Positions 17,382 to 26,678 of a stretch of 64,000 nucleotides of DNA are shown piece by piece. This DNA is from Shimia sp040225985 (GTDB lineage Bacteria; Pseudomonadota; Alphaproteobacteria; Rhodobacterales; Rhodobacteraceae). The stretch spans positions 124,001 through 188,000 of the forward strand of contig NZ_JBBPEU010000008.1 of NCBI RefSeq assembly GCF_040225985.1. Direction: 5' to 3'. Numbering within the stretch: position 1 is the stretch's first letter; each line of letters opens with the position of its first letter. A program made the position numbers and the translations under genes. The notes under the pieces were generated by a model, which saw only the letters and a list, made by a program, of their open reading frames with translations, searched no databases and was not told the origin of the DNA.

Positions 17382-18069
17382 CTGGCTGGGCCCCGAAGAA
17401 TGGCAGGCGGTGGCCCTGTCCCTGAAGGTCGCGTTTTGGGCGACCTTGGGCGCGTTGCCGTTGGGGCTGCTTACGGCCTTTGCATTGGCGCGCTGGCAGT
17501 TTCCCGGAAAGCAACTGCTGAACGGGTTGGTGCATCTGCCCCTGATCCTGCCGCCGGTCGTGACAGGATACCTTTTGCTGATGGGTTTCGGGACACGTGG
17601 GATCTTGGGCGGCTGGCTGGAACAGATCGGGATCGTCTTTGCCTTTCGCTGGACCGGGGCGGCGCTGGCGGCGGGGATCATGGCCTTTCCCCTGATGGTA
17701 CGGGCGATGCGCCTCTCGATCGAGGCCGTGGACCCGCGCCTGGAACAGGCGGCGGCCACGCTTGGCGCGTCGCGGGTCTGGGTGTTTGCCACCGTGACCT
17801 TGCCGATGATCCTGCCGGGCATCCTTGCGGGTACGGTGTTGGCCTTTGCCAAGGCAATGGGAGAATTCGGCGCGACGATCACCTTCGTGTCAAACATCCC
17901 CGGCCAAACCCAGACCCTGCCATCCGCGATCTATGCCTTCCTGCAAATTCCGGGGGGCGAGGCTTCGGCGATGCGCCTTGTGATGGTGTCGATTGCCATC
18001 GCGATGCTGGCCCTTTTGCTGTCCGAGGTTCTGGCGCAACGTCTGGCCAAAAGGGTGAGCGGCGCATGA
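17374..18069 (+). CDS. modB: Molybdate ABC transporter permease ModB
   Basis: 231 residues from the ATG at 17374, which overlaps the modA stop by 8 nt. Five hydrophobic segments and the permease EAA loop (EAVDPRLEQAAATLGASRVWVFATVTLP) mark it as ModB. GEFGATITFVSNIPGQTQTLP is the family signature near residue 180. It is the membrane channel of the molybdate importer and is translationally coupled to modC by ATGA. Confidence 0.94.
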   Translation: MGDWLGPEEWQAVALSLKVAFWATLGALPLGLLTAFALARWQFPGKQLLNGLVHLPLILPPVVTGYLLLMGFGTRGILGGWLEQIGIVFAFRWTGAALAAGIMAFPLMVRAMRLSIEAVDPRLEQAAATLGASRVWVFATVTLPMILPGILAGTVLAFAKAMGEFGATITFVSNIPGQTQTLPSAIYAFLQIPGGEASAMRLVMVSIAIAMLALLLSEVLAQRLAKRVSGA

Positions 18070-19157
18070 CATTGTCCGTGCAGATCAACCACCCCCTTGA
18101 CCGGTTTCGGCTGAACGTGGCTTTTGACGCCCCTGCGGGCCTGACGGCTCTGTTCGGGCATTCGGGATCGGGCAAAACCAGCGTTGTAAATGCGGTGGCG
18201 GGGCTGATGCGGCCCGAGCAGGGGCGGATCACACTCCGGGACAAGGTGTTGTTCGACAGCGCCTCTGGCCTGTGCCAGCCGCCCCACAAGCGCCGCGTCG
18301 GCTATATCTTTCAGGATGCGCGCCTGTTTCCCCATCTGAACGTGCGCCAGAACCTCGTTTACGGGCGCTGGTTTTCGGCACGTGGGGCCGACGAGGCGCA
18401 TTTTGACCGTGTGGTCGACATGCTGGGGCTTGGTGATCTTCTGGACCGGCGCACTCCGAACCTTTCGGGGGGCGAAAAGCAAAGGGTGGCTATTGGCCGG
18501 GCGCTTTTGGCCAGGCCGCGCCTGATCTTGGCCGACGAACCTCTTGCCGCGCTGGATGAGGCGCGAAAATCCGAAATCATGCCTTATTTCGAAAGGTTGC
18601 GCGACGAAGCTGAGGTGCCGATCCTCTATGTCAGCCACGCGATGTCCGAAGTCGCCCGTCTTGCCACCACGGTTGTTGCGCTGGAAAACGGGAAGGTGCG
18701 CCATCAGGGGCCAGCGACCACGCTGTTCAGCGATCCGGCCTTCCGGCCCGCCGGTGTGCGCTGGGTTGGCGCGCTGCTTGAGGCGCGGATTGCACGGCAT
18801 CATGACGACGGGCTGAGCGAGCTGGAGGCGGGCGGCGAGGCGCTGTTTCTGCCGCGTGTCCGCCAGGAGGTTGGCACCCAGGTGCGTGTCAGGATTGCCG
18901 CACAGGATGTGATCCTTGCGCGCGACTATCCCGCGGGTCTTTCTGCGCTGAACATCATGGCGGGCGAGATCGCAAGCCTGCAGGCTGGCGACGGACCCGG
19001 CGCCATTGCGTCGGTTCGGACCAAGGCGGGGCTGATCCTTGCCCGCATCACACGGCGGTCGGTCGACGCGATGGGGCTGCGGGAAGGCACGCCCTGTCAC
19101 GTGGTGGTCAAAACGGTGTCTATAGCGCGCGACGATATTGGCGCAAACAGCGCGTAA
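18066..19157 (+). CDS. modC: Molybdate ABC transporter ATP-binding protein ModC
   Basis: 363 residues; the ATG at 18066 overlaps the modB stop (ATGA). The Walker A is GHSGSGKTS (about 35), the signature is LSGGEKQRVAIGRALL, and the Walker B is LILADEPLAALDE. The C-terminal 130 residues hold the TOBE/Mop domain (LNIMAGEIASL, CHVVVKTVSIA) that binds oxyanions and can regulate transport. No modD or mop gene follows. The tungstate importer at 42-44 kb is separate. Confidence 0.94.
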   Translation: MTLSVQINHPLDRFRLNVAFDAPAGLTALFGHSGSGKTSVVNAVAGLMRPEQGRITLRDKVLFDSASGLCQPPHKRRVGYIFQDARLFPHLNVRQNLVYGRWFSARGADEAHFDRVVDMLGLGDLLDRRTPNLSGGEKQRVAIGRALLARPRLILADEPLAALDEARKSEIMPYFERLRDEAEVPILYVSHAMSEVARLATTVVALENGKVRHQGPATTLFSDPAFRPAGVRWVGALLEARIARHHDDGLSELEAGGEALFLPRVRQEVGTQVRVRIAAQDVILARDYPAGLSALNIMAGEIASLQAGDGPGAIASVRTKAGLILARITRRSVDAMGLREGTPCHVVVKTVSIARDDIGANSA

Positions 19158-19243
19158 CCCGGGCAACCCGCTCACCGTGCCCGCAGAACAGCGCCCTTAG
19201 CCGTCACGATCAGTCAAAATGCCCATCTTTTTCAATTCCGGGA

Positions 19244-19271
19244 TTGAAAGCTTCATTTTCTGAAGTATGTA
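19244..19271 (+). promoter_or_regulatory. Promoter of the marR-RND operon with operator in its spacer
   Basis: TTGAAA (19244-19249) and TATGTA (19266-19271) are separated by 16 bp. The spacer contains the inverted repeat CTTCA-TTTTC-TGAAG (19251-19265). It lies about 38 bp upstream of the marR start. A repressor bound there would block RNA polymerase, fitting MarR autoregulation. Confidence 0.55.
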
Positions 19272-19308
19272 GGGCGCAAGACTCAAAATTTAAAACGAGA
19301 CTTCAAAA

Positions 19309-19791
19309 ATGTCTTCCGAGTTCGAATTCATGGACGACAGTTATCCGCCCGAGTTGCGGGCGATGATGGGCGTCTACGTCATGTTCTGGAAGCTGGACGA
19401 GTTTTTCCAGACAGTCACCACCGATCCGCCGCTAGGTAAACAGGAACGACACCTTCTTGTGCGGTTGGACCAACCCAAACGCATGGGGGTGCTTGCGGCC
19501 CAGATGGCGGCCTTGCCGTCGACCGTCACCGCAGCGGCGATGGCGCTTGAGGCGCACGATCTGGTGCTGCGCGAACGTGATCCAAAGGACCGGCGCGCGT
19601 GGCGGGTGCAACTGACCGAGCGTGGGGAAAAACTGCGGAACAAGCTGATCGCCGAGGCCGCCAGCGCCTTTTCCACATTGTCGGGTCTGACCCGGCCTGA
19701 AATCGACCGCCTTGCCGATATTACGACAAAGGCGGGTGTCAACATCCTGAAACAGGGCATACCAGAGGGGATGAAACGTGAAAATTGTTAA
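19309..19791 (+). CDS. MarR-family transcriptional regulator
   Basis: 160 residues. The winged HTH spans about 50-120: LVRLDQPKRMGVLAAQMAALPSTVTAAAMALEAHDLV, then the wing RERDPKDRRAWRVQLTERG, where DxRxxxxxLT is the MarR wing signature. It is the first gene of a three-gene efflux operon and overlaps the adaptor gene by 14 nt, so it is likely the local repressor. Confidence 0.92.
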   Translation: MSSEFEFMDDSYPPELRAMMGVYVMFWKLDEFFQTVTTDPPLGKQERHLLVRLDQPKRMGVLAAQMAALPSTVTAAAMALEAHDLVLRERDPKDRRAWRVQLTERGEKLRNKLIAEAASAFSTLSGLTRPEIDRLADITTKAGVNILKQGIPEGMKRENC

Positions 19792-20815
19792 TGTAGTTGG
19801 GGTAATCCTCGCCATATGCGCTGCGCCGGTCTTTGCGTCGGACGCATTGAAACCGGTCAAGCTGATGACCGTCTCGTCCGAGCCTGTCATCCTTGAACGC
19901 CAGTTCATCGGTCGTGTCGCGGCCCGGCAATCTGTGGATCTGGCCTTTCAGGTCGGCGGGCAGATCATCGAGTTTCCGGTGATCGAGGGCAACATGGTTG
20001 CCGAGGGCGACATGATCGCAAAGCTGGATCAGGAACAGTTCGAAATCCAGCTGGAACAGGCGTTGCTGCAACAGGAACAGGCCGAACGGACGCTGGACCG
20101 CATGTCGAAACTTCTTGGCAACACGGTCAGCGAGGCGTCGGTGGATGACGCCGAAACGCAGGTTGGCCTGACCGGGGCTGCGGTGCGCAGTGCGGAATGG
20201 TCGCTGGAACACGCCACGCTGCTGGCGCCGTTTGACGGTCTGATCTCAAGCCGCAATGTCGAGACCTTCTCGACCGTGGCTGCCGGAACGCCGGTGGTGC
20301 GTATCCATGACATGTCGGAGCTGCGGATCGAGGTCGATGTGCCCGAAATCCTGTTCCAGCGGTCCGCCGAGAACCGCGAGAACAGTGTGATGGCGCGGTT
20401 CCCGATCTCGGACGAGGAATATCCCCTGATGATCCGCGAATTTGACGCCGAGACCTCGACCGTCGGTCAGACATTCCGCGCCTCTTTCGGGATGGAGCCG
20501 CCCGAGGGGTTGATGGTGCTGCCGGGCTCGTCGGCGACGGTCATCGTGCGGGCGACCTTGCCGCATACCGGCATGGTCGTGCCGACCACGGCACTGGTGA
20601 TGAGCGATCAGGGTGATCCGGGTGTCATGCGGTTTGATGCGACCAACGCAACCGACGGCATGGTGGTCTGGACGCCGGTTCAGATCGAACCCACCCAAAC
20701 CGGGGATGCGCGCATCACCGAGGGGCTGGAAGATGGCGATGAAATCGTGATGGCGGGCGGCGGCGCCCTTGAAAACGGCCAGATGGCGCGCCGTTTCGCC
20801 GGTTTCGGAAACTAG
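19778..20815 (+). CDS. RND efflux periplasmic adaptor (membrane fusion protein)
   Basis: 345 residues with a signal peptide (MKIVNVVGVILAICAAPVFA). The lipoyl half-motifs are VAFQ-like VDLAFQVGGQIIEFPVIEGNMVAEGD (about 48-75) and LLAPFDGLISSRNVETFSTVAAGTPVV (about 148-174), with a helical hairpin between. The HlyD/RND adaptor bridges the inner-membrane pump to an outer-membrane channel. It overlaps marR by 14 nt and is followed 10 bp later by the pump gene. Confidence 0.92.
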   Translation: MKIVNVVGVILAICAAPVFASDALKPVKLMTVSSEPVILERQFIGRVAARQSVDLAFQVGGQIIEFPVIEGNMVAEGDMIAKLDQEQFEIQLEQALLQQEQAERTLDRMSKLLGNTVSEASVDDAETQVGLTGAAVRSAEWSLEHATLLAPFDGLISSRNVETFSTVAAGTPVVRIHDMSELRIEVDVPEILFQRSAENRENSVMARFPISDEEYPLMIREFDAETSTVGQTFRASFGMEPPEGLMVLPGSSATVIVRATLPHTGMVVPTTALVMSDQGDPGVMRFDATNATDGMVVWTPVQIEPTQTGDARITEGLEDGDEIVMAGGGALENGQMARRFAGFGN

Positions 20816-20825
20816 GGGGCAGGCC

Positions 20826-23800
20826 ATGAACATCGCCCGCAATTCTATCGAAAAGCCGTTATATACGTGGCTGATCATCTTCGTGTTCCTGTTCGGCGGG
20901 ATCTGGGGGTTCTTTTCCCTCGGTCGGCTGGAAGACCCCGCGTTCACGATCAAACAGGCCGTGATCATCACCTCTTATCCCGGTGCAACCGCCGAACAGG
21001 TGGCGACCGAAGTCTCGGAACCGCTCGAGTCCGCGATCCAGAAGATGGGCGAGGTGGACTATATCACCTCGACCAACCGCCCCGGCGTCAGCCGGATCGA
21101 TGTGCATATCCAGTCGACCTATGACGGCGCGGAACTGGGCGCGATCTGGACCGATCTCAGGGCACGCATACGCGATGCCGCGCGCGCGCTGCCGCAGGGG
21201 GTGGGGCAACCGTATGTCAACGACACGTTCGGCGATGTATTCGGCATCTTTTTCGCGGTTACGGCAGATGGCTATTCCGATGCGGAAAAGCACGAATTGG
21301 CCACCTTCCTGCGGCGTGAATTGCTGACCGTTGACGGGGTGGCGGATGTCGAGGTCGGCGGGCTTCCCGAAGAGGCAATCTTTGTCGAACCCGACATGAC
21401 CCTGTCAGTCAATACCGGCATTCCGATCGAGGCCATCGTCAACGCAATTGCGACGGCAGATTCGGTTGCGGATGCCGGCGCCGTGGACAACGGTGTTGCC
21501 AAGACACGCATCCTCACGCCGGATGGGTCGGATACTGTCGATGCTATCGCGGGCCTGTCCGTGGGCGTTGGGGGGGCGGTGCTGAACCTGTTCGACATTG
21601 CCGACGTGTCGCGTGGCCGCGTGGATGACCCCGGCCTGATCGTGCGCTTCAACGGGACCGAGGCATTCACCCTCGGGGTGGCGGGCCTGCCTGACGAAAA
21701 CATCGTTGAAGTCGGCAAACGCGTGGATGCCAAGCTGGCCGAACTTGACGCCGATATCCCCTATGGGGTCGAACTGCTGCCGATCTATCAACAGCATGTC
21801 GTGGTCGAAAAGGCCTCGAATGATTTCCTTGTGAACCTTGCCATGTCGGTCGCCATCGTGGTGATCGTGCTGGCCGTGTTCATGGGCTGGCGCGCGGCGG
21901 TGGTAGTGGGCACGACGCTGCTGCTGACCGTGGTTGGCACGCTTTTGTTCATGAACCTCTGGTCCATCGAGATGGAGCGGATTTCGCTTGGGGCGCTGAT
22001 CATCGCCATGGGGATGCTGGTGGACAACGCCATTGTTGTCGCCGAGGGGATGCAGATTGCCATGCTGCATGGGCGGAACTCGCGCGAAGCGGCGGATGAC
22101 GCTGCCTCAAAAACCCAGATTCCGCTCTTGGGGGCCACGGTGATCGGCATCATGGCCTTCGCCGGGATCGGCCTGTCGCCGGACGCCACAGGGGAGTTCC
22201 TGTTCTCGCTCTTTGCCGTGATCGCGATCTCGCTGCTACTCAGCTGGTTGCTGGCGCTGACGGTGACGCCGCTGTTGGGGCACTACCTGTTCAAACAGGG
22301 CAAGGCGGGCGACGATGATGCCTATGGTGGGCTGTTCTTCCGGCTTTATGGCAACAGTCTGCGTCTGGCGCTTAAAATGCGTTGGCTTGTCATTGCGGGG
22401 CTGGTGGCGGTCACCGCGCTGTGCTTTGTCGGGTTTTCGCAGGTCAAACAGCAGTTTTTCCCTGACTCGAACACGCCGCTGTTCTTTGTGCACTACAAGC
22501 TGCCGCAAGGGACGTCGATTGCCACGACCTCGGCGCATATGGCCGAGATGGAAGACTGGCTGGCCGCCCGTGACGAGGTGGTCTCGGTGGCAACCTTCGT
22601 CGGGCAGGGGGCCACGCGGTTCATGCTCACCTATGAATCCCAGCCCGAGAATCCCAGTTACGGACACCTGATCATTCGGACGCATGCCCTCGACGAGATC
22701 CCCAAGTTGCAACAGGATCTCGAAGAGTTCGGAAACAGCCATTTCCCCGAGGGCGAATTCCGCACCAAGCGGCTTGTCTTCGGCCCCGGGGGCGGCGACC
22801 CGATTCAGGTGCGCCTGTCGGGCAGCGACCCGGTTGTCCTGCGTGAACTGGCCACCGAGGCCGCGGCCCGGATGCAAGAGGCGTCGGACAACTTGCGGGG
22901 CATTCGCACAGACTGGCGTGAACAAGAGGTGATGATCCGCCCGATCTATGCCACTGAACGCGCCCAGAATGCAGGCGTGAACCGCGATGATATCGCCGAC
23001 ATGCTGTTGTTCTCGACCGACGGGTTTACCGGCGGCGTGTTCCGCGAACGGGACCGTCTCATTCCCATCATCGTGCGCCGCTCGGAAGACTCGGGGTACA
23101 ACCTGATGGATCAGGTGGTCTATTCCGCGAACTCTCGGCAGGCCGTGCCGATTGAACAGATGGTGGACGGGTTCGAATACGAGGTTCAGAACACGCTGGT
23201 CCAACGCCGCGATCGCGTTCTGACCATCACCGTGGGGGGCGACATTCCGACCGGCATGACCGCCGCCGCCGTGCAGGCCGAGGTTCAGGCCGCAGTCGAG
23301 GCCATGGACCTGCCGCCCGGCTATCACATGGAATGGGGGGGAGAGCTGGAAAGCTCGGCCGAGGCGCAGGCCGCGCTTGGGGCGCAGCTCCCGGTCAGTG
23401 CGTTGATCATGGTGCTGATCTCGATCCTGCTGTTCAATGCGATCCGTCAGCCGATCATCATCTGGCTTTTGGTGCCGATGTCGGTCAACGGGGTGGTGAT
23501 CGGGCTGTTGGGCACCGGTCTGCCCTTCAGCTTTACTGCACTTCTGGGTTTGCTCAGCCTCTCTGGGATGCTGATCAAGAACGGGATCGTTCTGGTGGAA
23601 GAGATCGACCACGTGCGGGAAAGCGGGCTGCCGCTGCGCGAAAGCATCGTCAAGGCCAGCGTGTCGCGCCTGCGCCCCGTGATGCTGGCGGCGGTGACCA
23701 CCATTCTGGGCATGGCGCCGCTGTTGGGGGATGCGTTCTTCGTGTCCATGTCGGTGACGATTATGGGAGGGCTGGCTTTTGCCACGGTCCTGACCCTGAT

Positions 23801-23888
23801 CGCCGCGCCCGTGTTCTATCTCGTCTTCTTCCGAGGTGACGAGAAACGGGAACTAGCTGCGCTTGAGGCCGACAGCGTGCCAGCCTGA
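20826..23888 (+). CDS. Efflux RND transporter permease
   Basis: 1020 residues starting MNIARNSIEKPLYTW at 20826; the open frame extends upstream into the adaptor, but AGGGGGCAGG precedes this ATG. It has twelve predicted membrane helices and two large periplasmic loops. In TM4 the motif reads GMLVDNAIVVAEG, with one of the usual two aspartates replaced by Asn, and TM10 has the relay Lys (GMLIKNGIVLVEE). It is an HAE1-type proton-driven drug/hydrophobe exporter. No TolC-type gene follows, so it must borrow an outer-membrane channel. Confidence 0.94.
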   Translation: MNIARNSIEKPLYTWLIIFVFLFGGIWGFFSLGRLEDPAFTIKQAVIITSYPGATAEQVATEVSEPLESAIQKMGEVDYITSTNRPGVSRIDVHIQSTYDGAELGAIWTDLRARIRDAARALPQGVGQPYVNDTFGDVFGIFFAVTADGYSDAEKHELATFLRRELLTVDGVADVEVGGLPEEAIFVEPDMTLSVNTGIPIEAIVNAIATADSVADAGAVDNGVAKTRILTPDGSDTVDAIAGLSVGVGGAVLNLFDIADVSRGRVDDPGLIVRFNGTEAFTLGVAGLPDENIVEVGKRVDAKLAELDADIPYGVELLPIYQQHVVVEKASNDFLVNLAMSVAIVVIVLAVFMGWRAAVVVGTTLLLTVVGTLLFMNLWSIEMERISLGALIIAMGMLVDNAIVVAEGMQIAMLHGRNSREAADDAASKTQIPLLGATVIGIMAFAGIGLSPDATGEFLFSLFAVIAISLLLSWLLALTVTPLLGHYLFKQGKAGDDDAYGGLFFRLYGNSLRLALKMRWLVIAGLVAVTALCFVGFSQVKQQFFPDSNTPLFFVHYKLPQGTSIATTSAHMAEMEDWLAARDEVVSVATFVGQGATRFMLTYESQPENPSYGHLIIRTHALDEIPKLQQDLEEFGNSHFPEGEFRTKRLVFGPGGGDPIQVRLSGSDPVVLRELATEAAARMQEASDNLRGIRTDWREQEVMIRPIYATERAQNAGVNRDDIADMLLFSTDGFTGGVFRERDRLIPIIVRRSEDSGYNLMDQVVYSANSRQAVPIEQMVDGFEYEVQNTLVQRRDRVLTITVGGDIPTGMTAAAVQAEVQAAVEAMDLPPGYHMEWGGELESSAEAQAALGAQLPVSALIMVLISILLFNAIRQPIIIWLLVPMSVNGVVIGLLGTGLPFSFTALLGLLSLSGMLIKNGIVLVEEIDHVRESGLPLRESIVKASVSRLRPVMLAAVTTILGMAPLLGDAFFVSMSVTIMGGLAFATVLTLIAAPVFYLVFFRGDEKRELAALEADSVPA

Positions 23889-23937
23889 TCAAAGCCCGCT
23901 CCGGTCCTTTTCAGGCCGGGGCGGGCCGAGCACACCG

Positions 23938-24240
23938 TCAGAGCGCCATGCGTCTTTGGCGGGCACCGCCGCGACGGCGGGGTTTCGGCAGTCTGAGATC
24001 CAGCGGCACCAAAGGCCGTCGCAGGGATTGCCGGATCAGGTCGCAAAACACTGCGACCGCCGGATCGGTTTCGATGAAATCCATCGCCACAAGATAGGCC
24101 TTGACCGCCTCGGCCTCGTAGCTGCTCTGGCCCGGCAGCCAGCCCAGCCACTGGATATAGCCCATCCGGCCCAGTTCCTCGGCCCGTTCGGGTGTTTCTA
24201 TGTCGACCTGCAATTGGGTCAGTGTTCTTGCAATCAGCAT
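23938..24240 (-). CDS. Hypothetical 100-residue protein under a cobalamin riboswitch
   Basis: 100 residues; GGAGG lies 5 nt before the ATG at 24240. The body is soluble and acidic with conserved-looking blocks (ETPERAEELGRMGYIQWLGWLPG, DPAVAVFCDLIRQSL); the tail is strongly basic (KPRRRGGARQRR). No signal peptide or membrane segment. I do not recognise a characterised family. It is the only gene downstream of the cobalamin riboswitch at 24349-24522, and it converges with the RND permease gene 49 bp away, so the riboswitch transcript appears to serve it alone. A role linked to B12 is inferred only from that. Confidence 0.7.
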   Translation of the reverse strand: MLIARTLTQLQVDIETPERAEELGRMGYIQWLGWLPGQSSYEAEAVKAYLVAMDFIETDPAVAVFCDLIRQSLRRPLVPLDLRLPKPRRRGGARQRRMAL

Positions 24241-24348
24241 AGCGCCCTCCGCGCATGAGGCAGGGGCAGGAAAAGGCGATCAGAAACGGGAACCCCGGTG
24301 ATGCGCGCCTCTCCGGGGCACCCCGCCCGGGTTACGTTCATATGCGAT

Positions 24349-24522
24349 GGCAGGTCTCCTGACTTGCGGGTCAAAGCTTGCCGTCCCTTCCCGGCCCTGG
24401 GGCCAGTGGTCTTGACGGGGCGCTCACCGCTTACAGTTGCGGGGGCAGTCGCGGCCTTGGATCATGTGATCCGCACCGTGTTCCCAATTATGCCGGAGTT
24501 TTTGACGTTCCGGCACCATCGG
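24349..24522 (-). promoter_or_regulatory. Cobalamin (AdoCbl) riboswitch
   Basis: Read on the - strand, the conserved core appears in order: TTGGGAACACGGTG, CTGCCCCCGCAACTGTAAGC, CCACTGG, GGGAAGG, then GACCCGCAAGTCAGG and the B12-box end GGAGACCTGCC. This is a near-consensus class-I cobalamin riboswitch. A downstream CCCCGG...CCGGGG hairpin (about 24291-24316) could be the expression platform. The only leftward gene after it starts at 24240. The rest of the 445-bp gene-free stretch 24241-24685 holds the leader and, on its right, the promoter region of the histidine kinase gene. Confidence 0.93.
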
Positions 24523-24685
24523 ACACAGGATAGGCGTGTCCGGCGCGCTGTGGCAACAACAATTCGTGGCGACCCTCTGCCACAGGGGGCGGGTTTCGCG
24601 GCCCGTCACGCCACACCTGCCCCTTGCCCTCGCTCTGCCGGAAATGACACAGTGGATATGGTGAGCGAACAAGGATGGCGCATTC

Positions 24686-26659
24686 ATGGGGAAACTGCTG
24701 GGATCTGTACGGCTGCGCCTGCTTTTGCTGGCTCTGCTGCCGCTGATCGTGCTGATGCCCCTGCTGCTGTTGACGGCGATGACGCGCTGGACCTCGGATT
24801 ACGACAAGGTTCTGATTGCCAACGTGGAAAGCGACCTGCGCATTGCCGAACAGTATCTGGGTCAGATCATCCTCGCGACGGGCACGAATGTGCGCAGCGT
24901 CGCCGAATCCCGCACCTTTGAGACCGTGATCCAGACCGACGGCACGGCTTTCGACCAGTATCTCGCCCAGCGGCAATGGGATCTGCGGCTGGATTTTCTG
25001 TATTTCATGCCGCTAGACGAGGCGGTCGAGGCGGGTGAGGATTGGCCCGTGATCGCCCGTGCAGCGCGGGGGGAGCTGGCCACGGATATCGATATTTTTT
25101 CGGCCCCCGACCTGTGGCAGATCTCGTCCGATCTTGAGGAACGCGCGCGTCTGCCGCTGATCGACACCGAAGCCGCCGTGCCCACCACCCGCCAGTTCGA
25201 GGATCGCGGAATGGTCGTACACACCGCCAGCCCGGTGCGCATCGAGGGGCATCAAGGTGTGTTGGTGGGGGGGATGCTTCTGAACCGCAATCTTCAGTTC
25301 ATCGACACGATCAACGCCCTTGTCTATCGCGACGACGGCACCGGCGAGGCGCGTCAGGGCACGGCGACCCTGTTTCTGGACGATGTGCGGGTCTCGACAA
25401 ATGTCCGCCTGTTTGAGGATGTCCGGGCCCTGGGCACGCGGGTTTCGGCGGTAGTGCGGTCCAAGGTGCTGGGCCAGGGGCAGACCTGGCTGAACCGCGC
25501 CTTCGTGGTGAATGATTGGTATATCTCGGGCTATCTACCTCTGACCGACAGTTTCGGGGAGCGGGTCGGAATGCTGTATGTCGGGTTCCTCGAAGCCCCC
25601 TTTGCCGCCGCGAAACGCGCGGCTTATTGGACGATCCTCGGGGCGTTTATCGCGGTTCTGACCCTGTCTGTGCCGGTCTTTCTGTTACTGGCCAAGGGCA
25701 TCTTTTCGCCGCTTGAACGCATGACCCAGACCATGAAAAAGGTCGAGGGGGGTGATCTCAATGCGCGCATCGGTGATGTGGGATCACGGGACGAAATCGG
25801 GCAGGTTGCGGGACATCTCGACACCCTTCTGGACCAGATACAGGAACGCGACCGTGCGCTCCGGTCCTGGGCGGACGAGTTGAACGATCGCGTCGAACGC
25901 CGCACCGCCGAATTGCGCGCAGCCAACAAGAAACTGGAAGAGACGTTCAAACAACTTGTCATGTCCGAAAAGTTGGCCTCGATTGGCGAAATCACCGCGG
26001 GCGTCGCGCATGAGATCAACAACCCGGTCGCCGTCATTCAGGGCAATGTAGACGTGATCCGCCAGACGCTCACCCCCGAGGCCACCGGTGACGTCGAAAC
26101 CGAGCTGGACCTGATCGACCGGCAGGTGCAGCGGATCGAGGCCATTGTGGGCAAGCTGTTGCAATTCGCCCGTCCGACCGAGTTCGGAACCCACGAAGAA
26201 AGTGTCGATCTTGCCCCGCTGGTCGAGGATTGTCTCGTTTTGGTGGATCACGTGATTTCCAAGCAGGCGATCAAGGTCGATATGCAGTTGCAGGATGCAC
26301 CGTTTGTCTGCGTGACGCCGGGCGAAATGCAGCAGGTCATCATCAACCTTGTGATCAACGCCGCGCAGGCGATGGAGGGGCAGGGGCGGCTGGTTTTGAC
26401 GCTGGACACGGAAACCCGCGACGGGACCATCGGCGCGCGGCTGCGGGTGGCGGACAGTGGACCAGGTATCCCCGAGGACGTCATGCGGTCTGTATTTGAT
26501 CCGTTCTACACGACCAAGCTTGGCGAAGGTACGGGGCTGGGGCTGTCGATCAGCCAGACCCTGATCCAGCGTGCGGGTGGTCTGATTTCGGTCGAGAACC
26601 GCGCCTCAGGTGGCGCGGAGTTCACGGTCTGGCTGCCCGCGTGTTCCGACAGTCTGTGA
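24686..26659 (+). CDS. Cache-domain sensor histidine kinase
   Basis: 657 residues: TM1 at about 9-31; a periplasmic double-Cache-like sensor of about 280 residues; TM2 at about 312-336; HAMP (GIFSPLERMTQTMKKVEGGDLNARIG) to about 390; a short coiled coil; HisKA with phospho-acceptor H442 in GVAHEINNPVAVI; HATPase with N-box NLVINAAQAM and G-boxes DSGPGIP and GEGTGLGLSI. It converges with the response regulator gene (19 bp gap), its likely partner, at the end of the formate dehydrogenase operon. A small extracytoplasmic ligand, perhaps a carboxylate, is plausible. Confidence 0.92.
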   Translation: MGKLLGSVRLRLLLLALLPLIVLMPLLLLTAMTRWTSDYDKVLIANVESDLRIAEQYLGQIILATGTNVRSVAESRTFETVIQTDGTAFDQYLAQRQWDLRLDFLYFMPLDEAVEAGEDWPVIARAARGELATDIDIFSAPDLWQISSDLEERARLPLIDTEAAVPTTRQFEDRGMVVHTASPVRIEGHQGVLVGGMLLNRNLQFIDTINALVYRDDGTGEARQGTATLFLDDVRVSTNVRLFEDVRALGTRVSAVVRSKVLGQGQTWLNRAFVVNDWYISGYLPLTDSFGERVGMLYVGFLEAPFAAAKRAAYWTILGAFIAVLTLSVPVFLLLAKGIFSPLERMTQTMKKVEGGDLNARIGDVGSRDEIGQVAGHLDTLLDQIQERDRALRSWADELNDRVERRTAELRAANKKLEETFKQLVMSEKLASIGEITAGVAHEINNPVAVIQGNVDVIRQTLTPEATGDVETELDLIDRQVQRIEAIVGKLLQFARPTEFGTHEESVDLAPLVEDCLVLVDHVISKQAIKVDMQLQDAPFVCVTPGEMQQVIINLVINAAQAMEGQGRLVLTLDTETRDGTIGARLRVADSGPGIPEDVMRSVFDPFYTTKLGEGTGLGLSISQTLIQRAGGLISVENRASGGAEFTVWLPACSDSL

Positions 26660-26678
26660 GACCAGAAAAGTCCGGGGC

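Noticed and set aside
16554..17897. 447-codon open frame antisense to modA and modB
   Set aside because: Opposes two coupled, canonical transporter genes and has no start-site support.
22236..23612. 458-codon open frame antisense to the RND permease gene
   Set aside because: Shadow of a clear RND gene, low-complexity His/Gln/Arg composition.
24270..24320. A GGGAA...GGTG motif on the + strand that resembles the start of a second cobalamin riboswitch
   Set aside because: No B12 box follows on the + strand; the motif falls in the expression-platform region of the - strand riboswitch.
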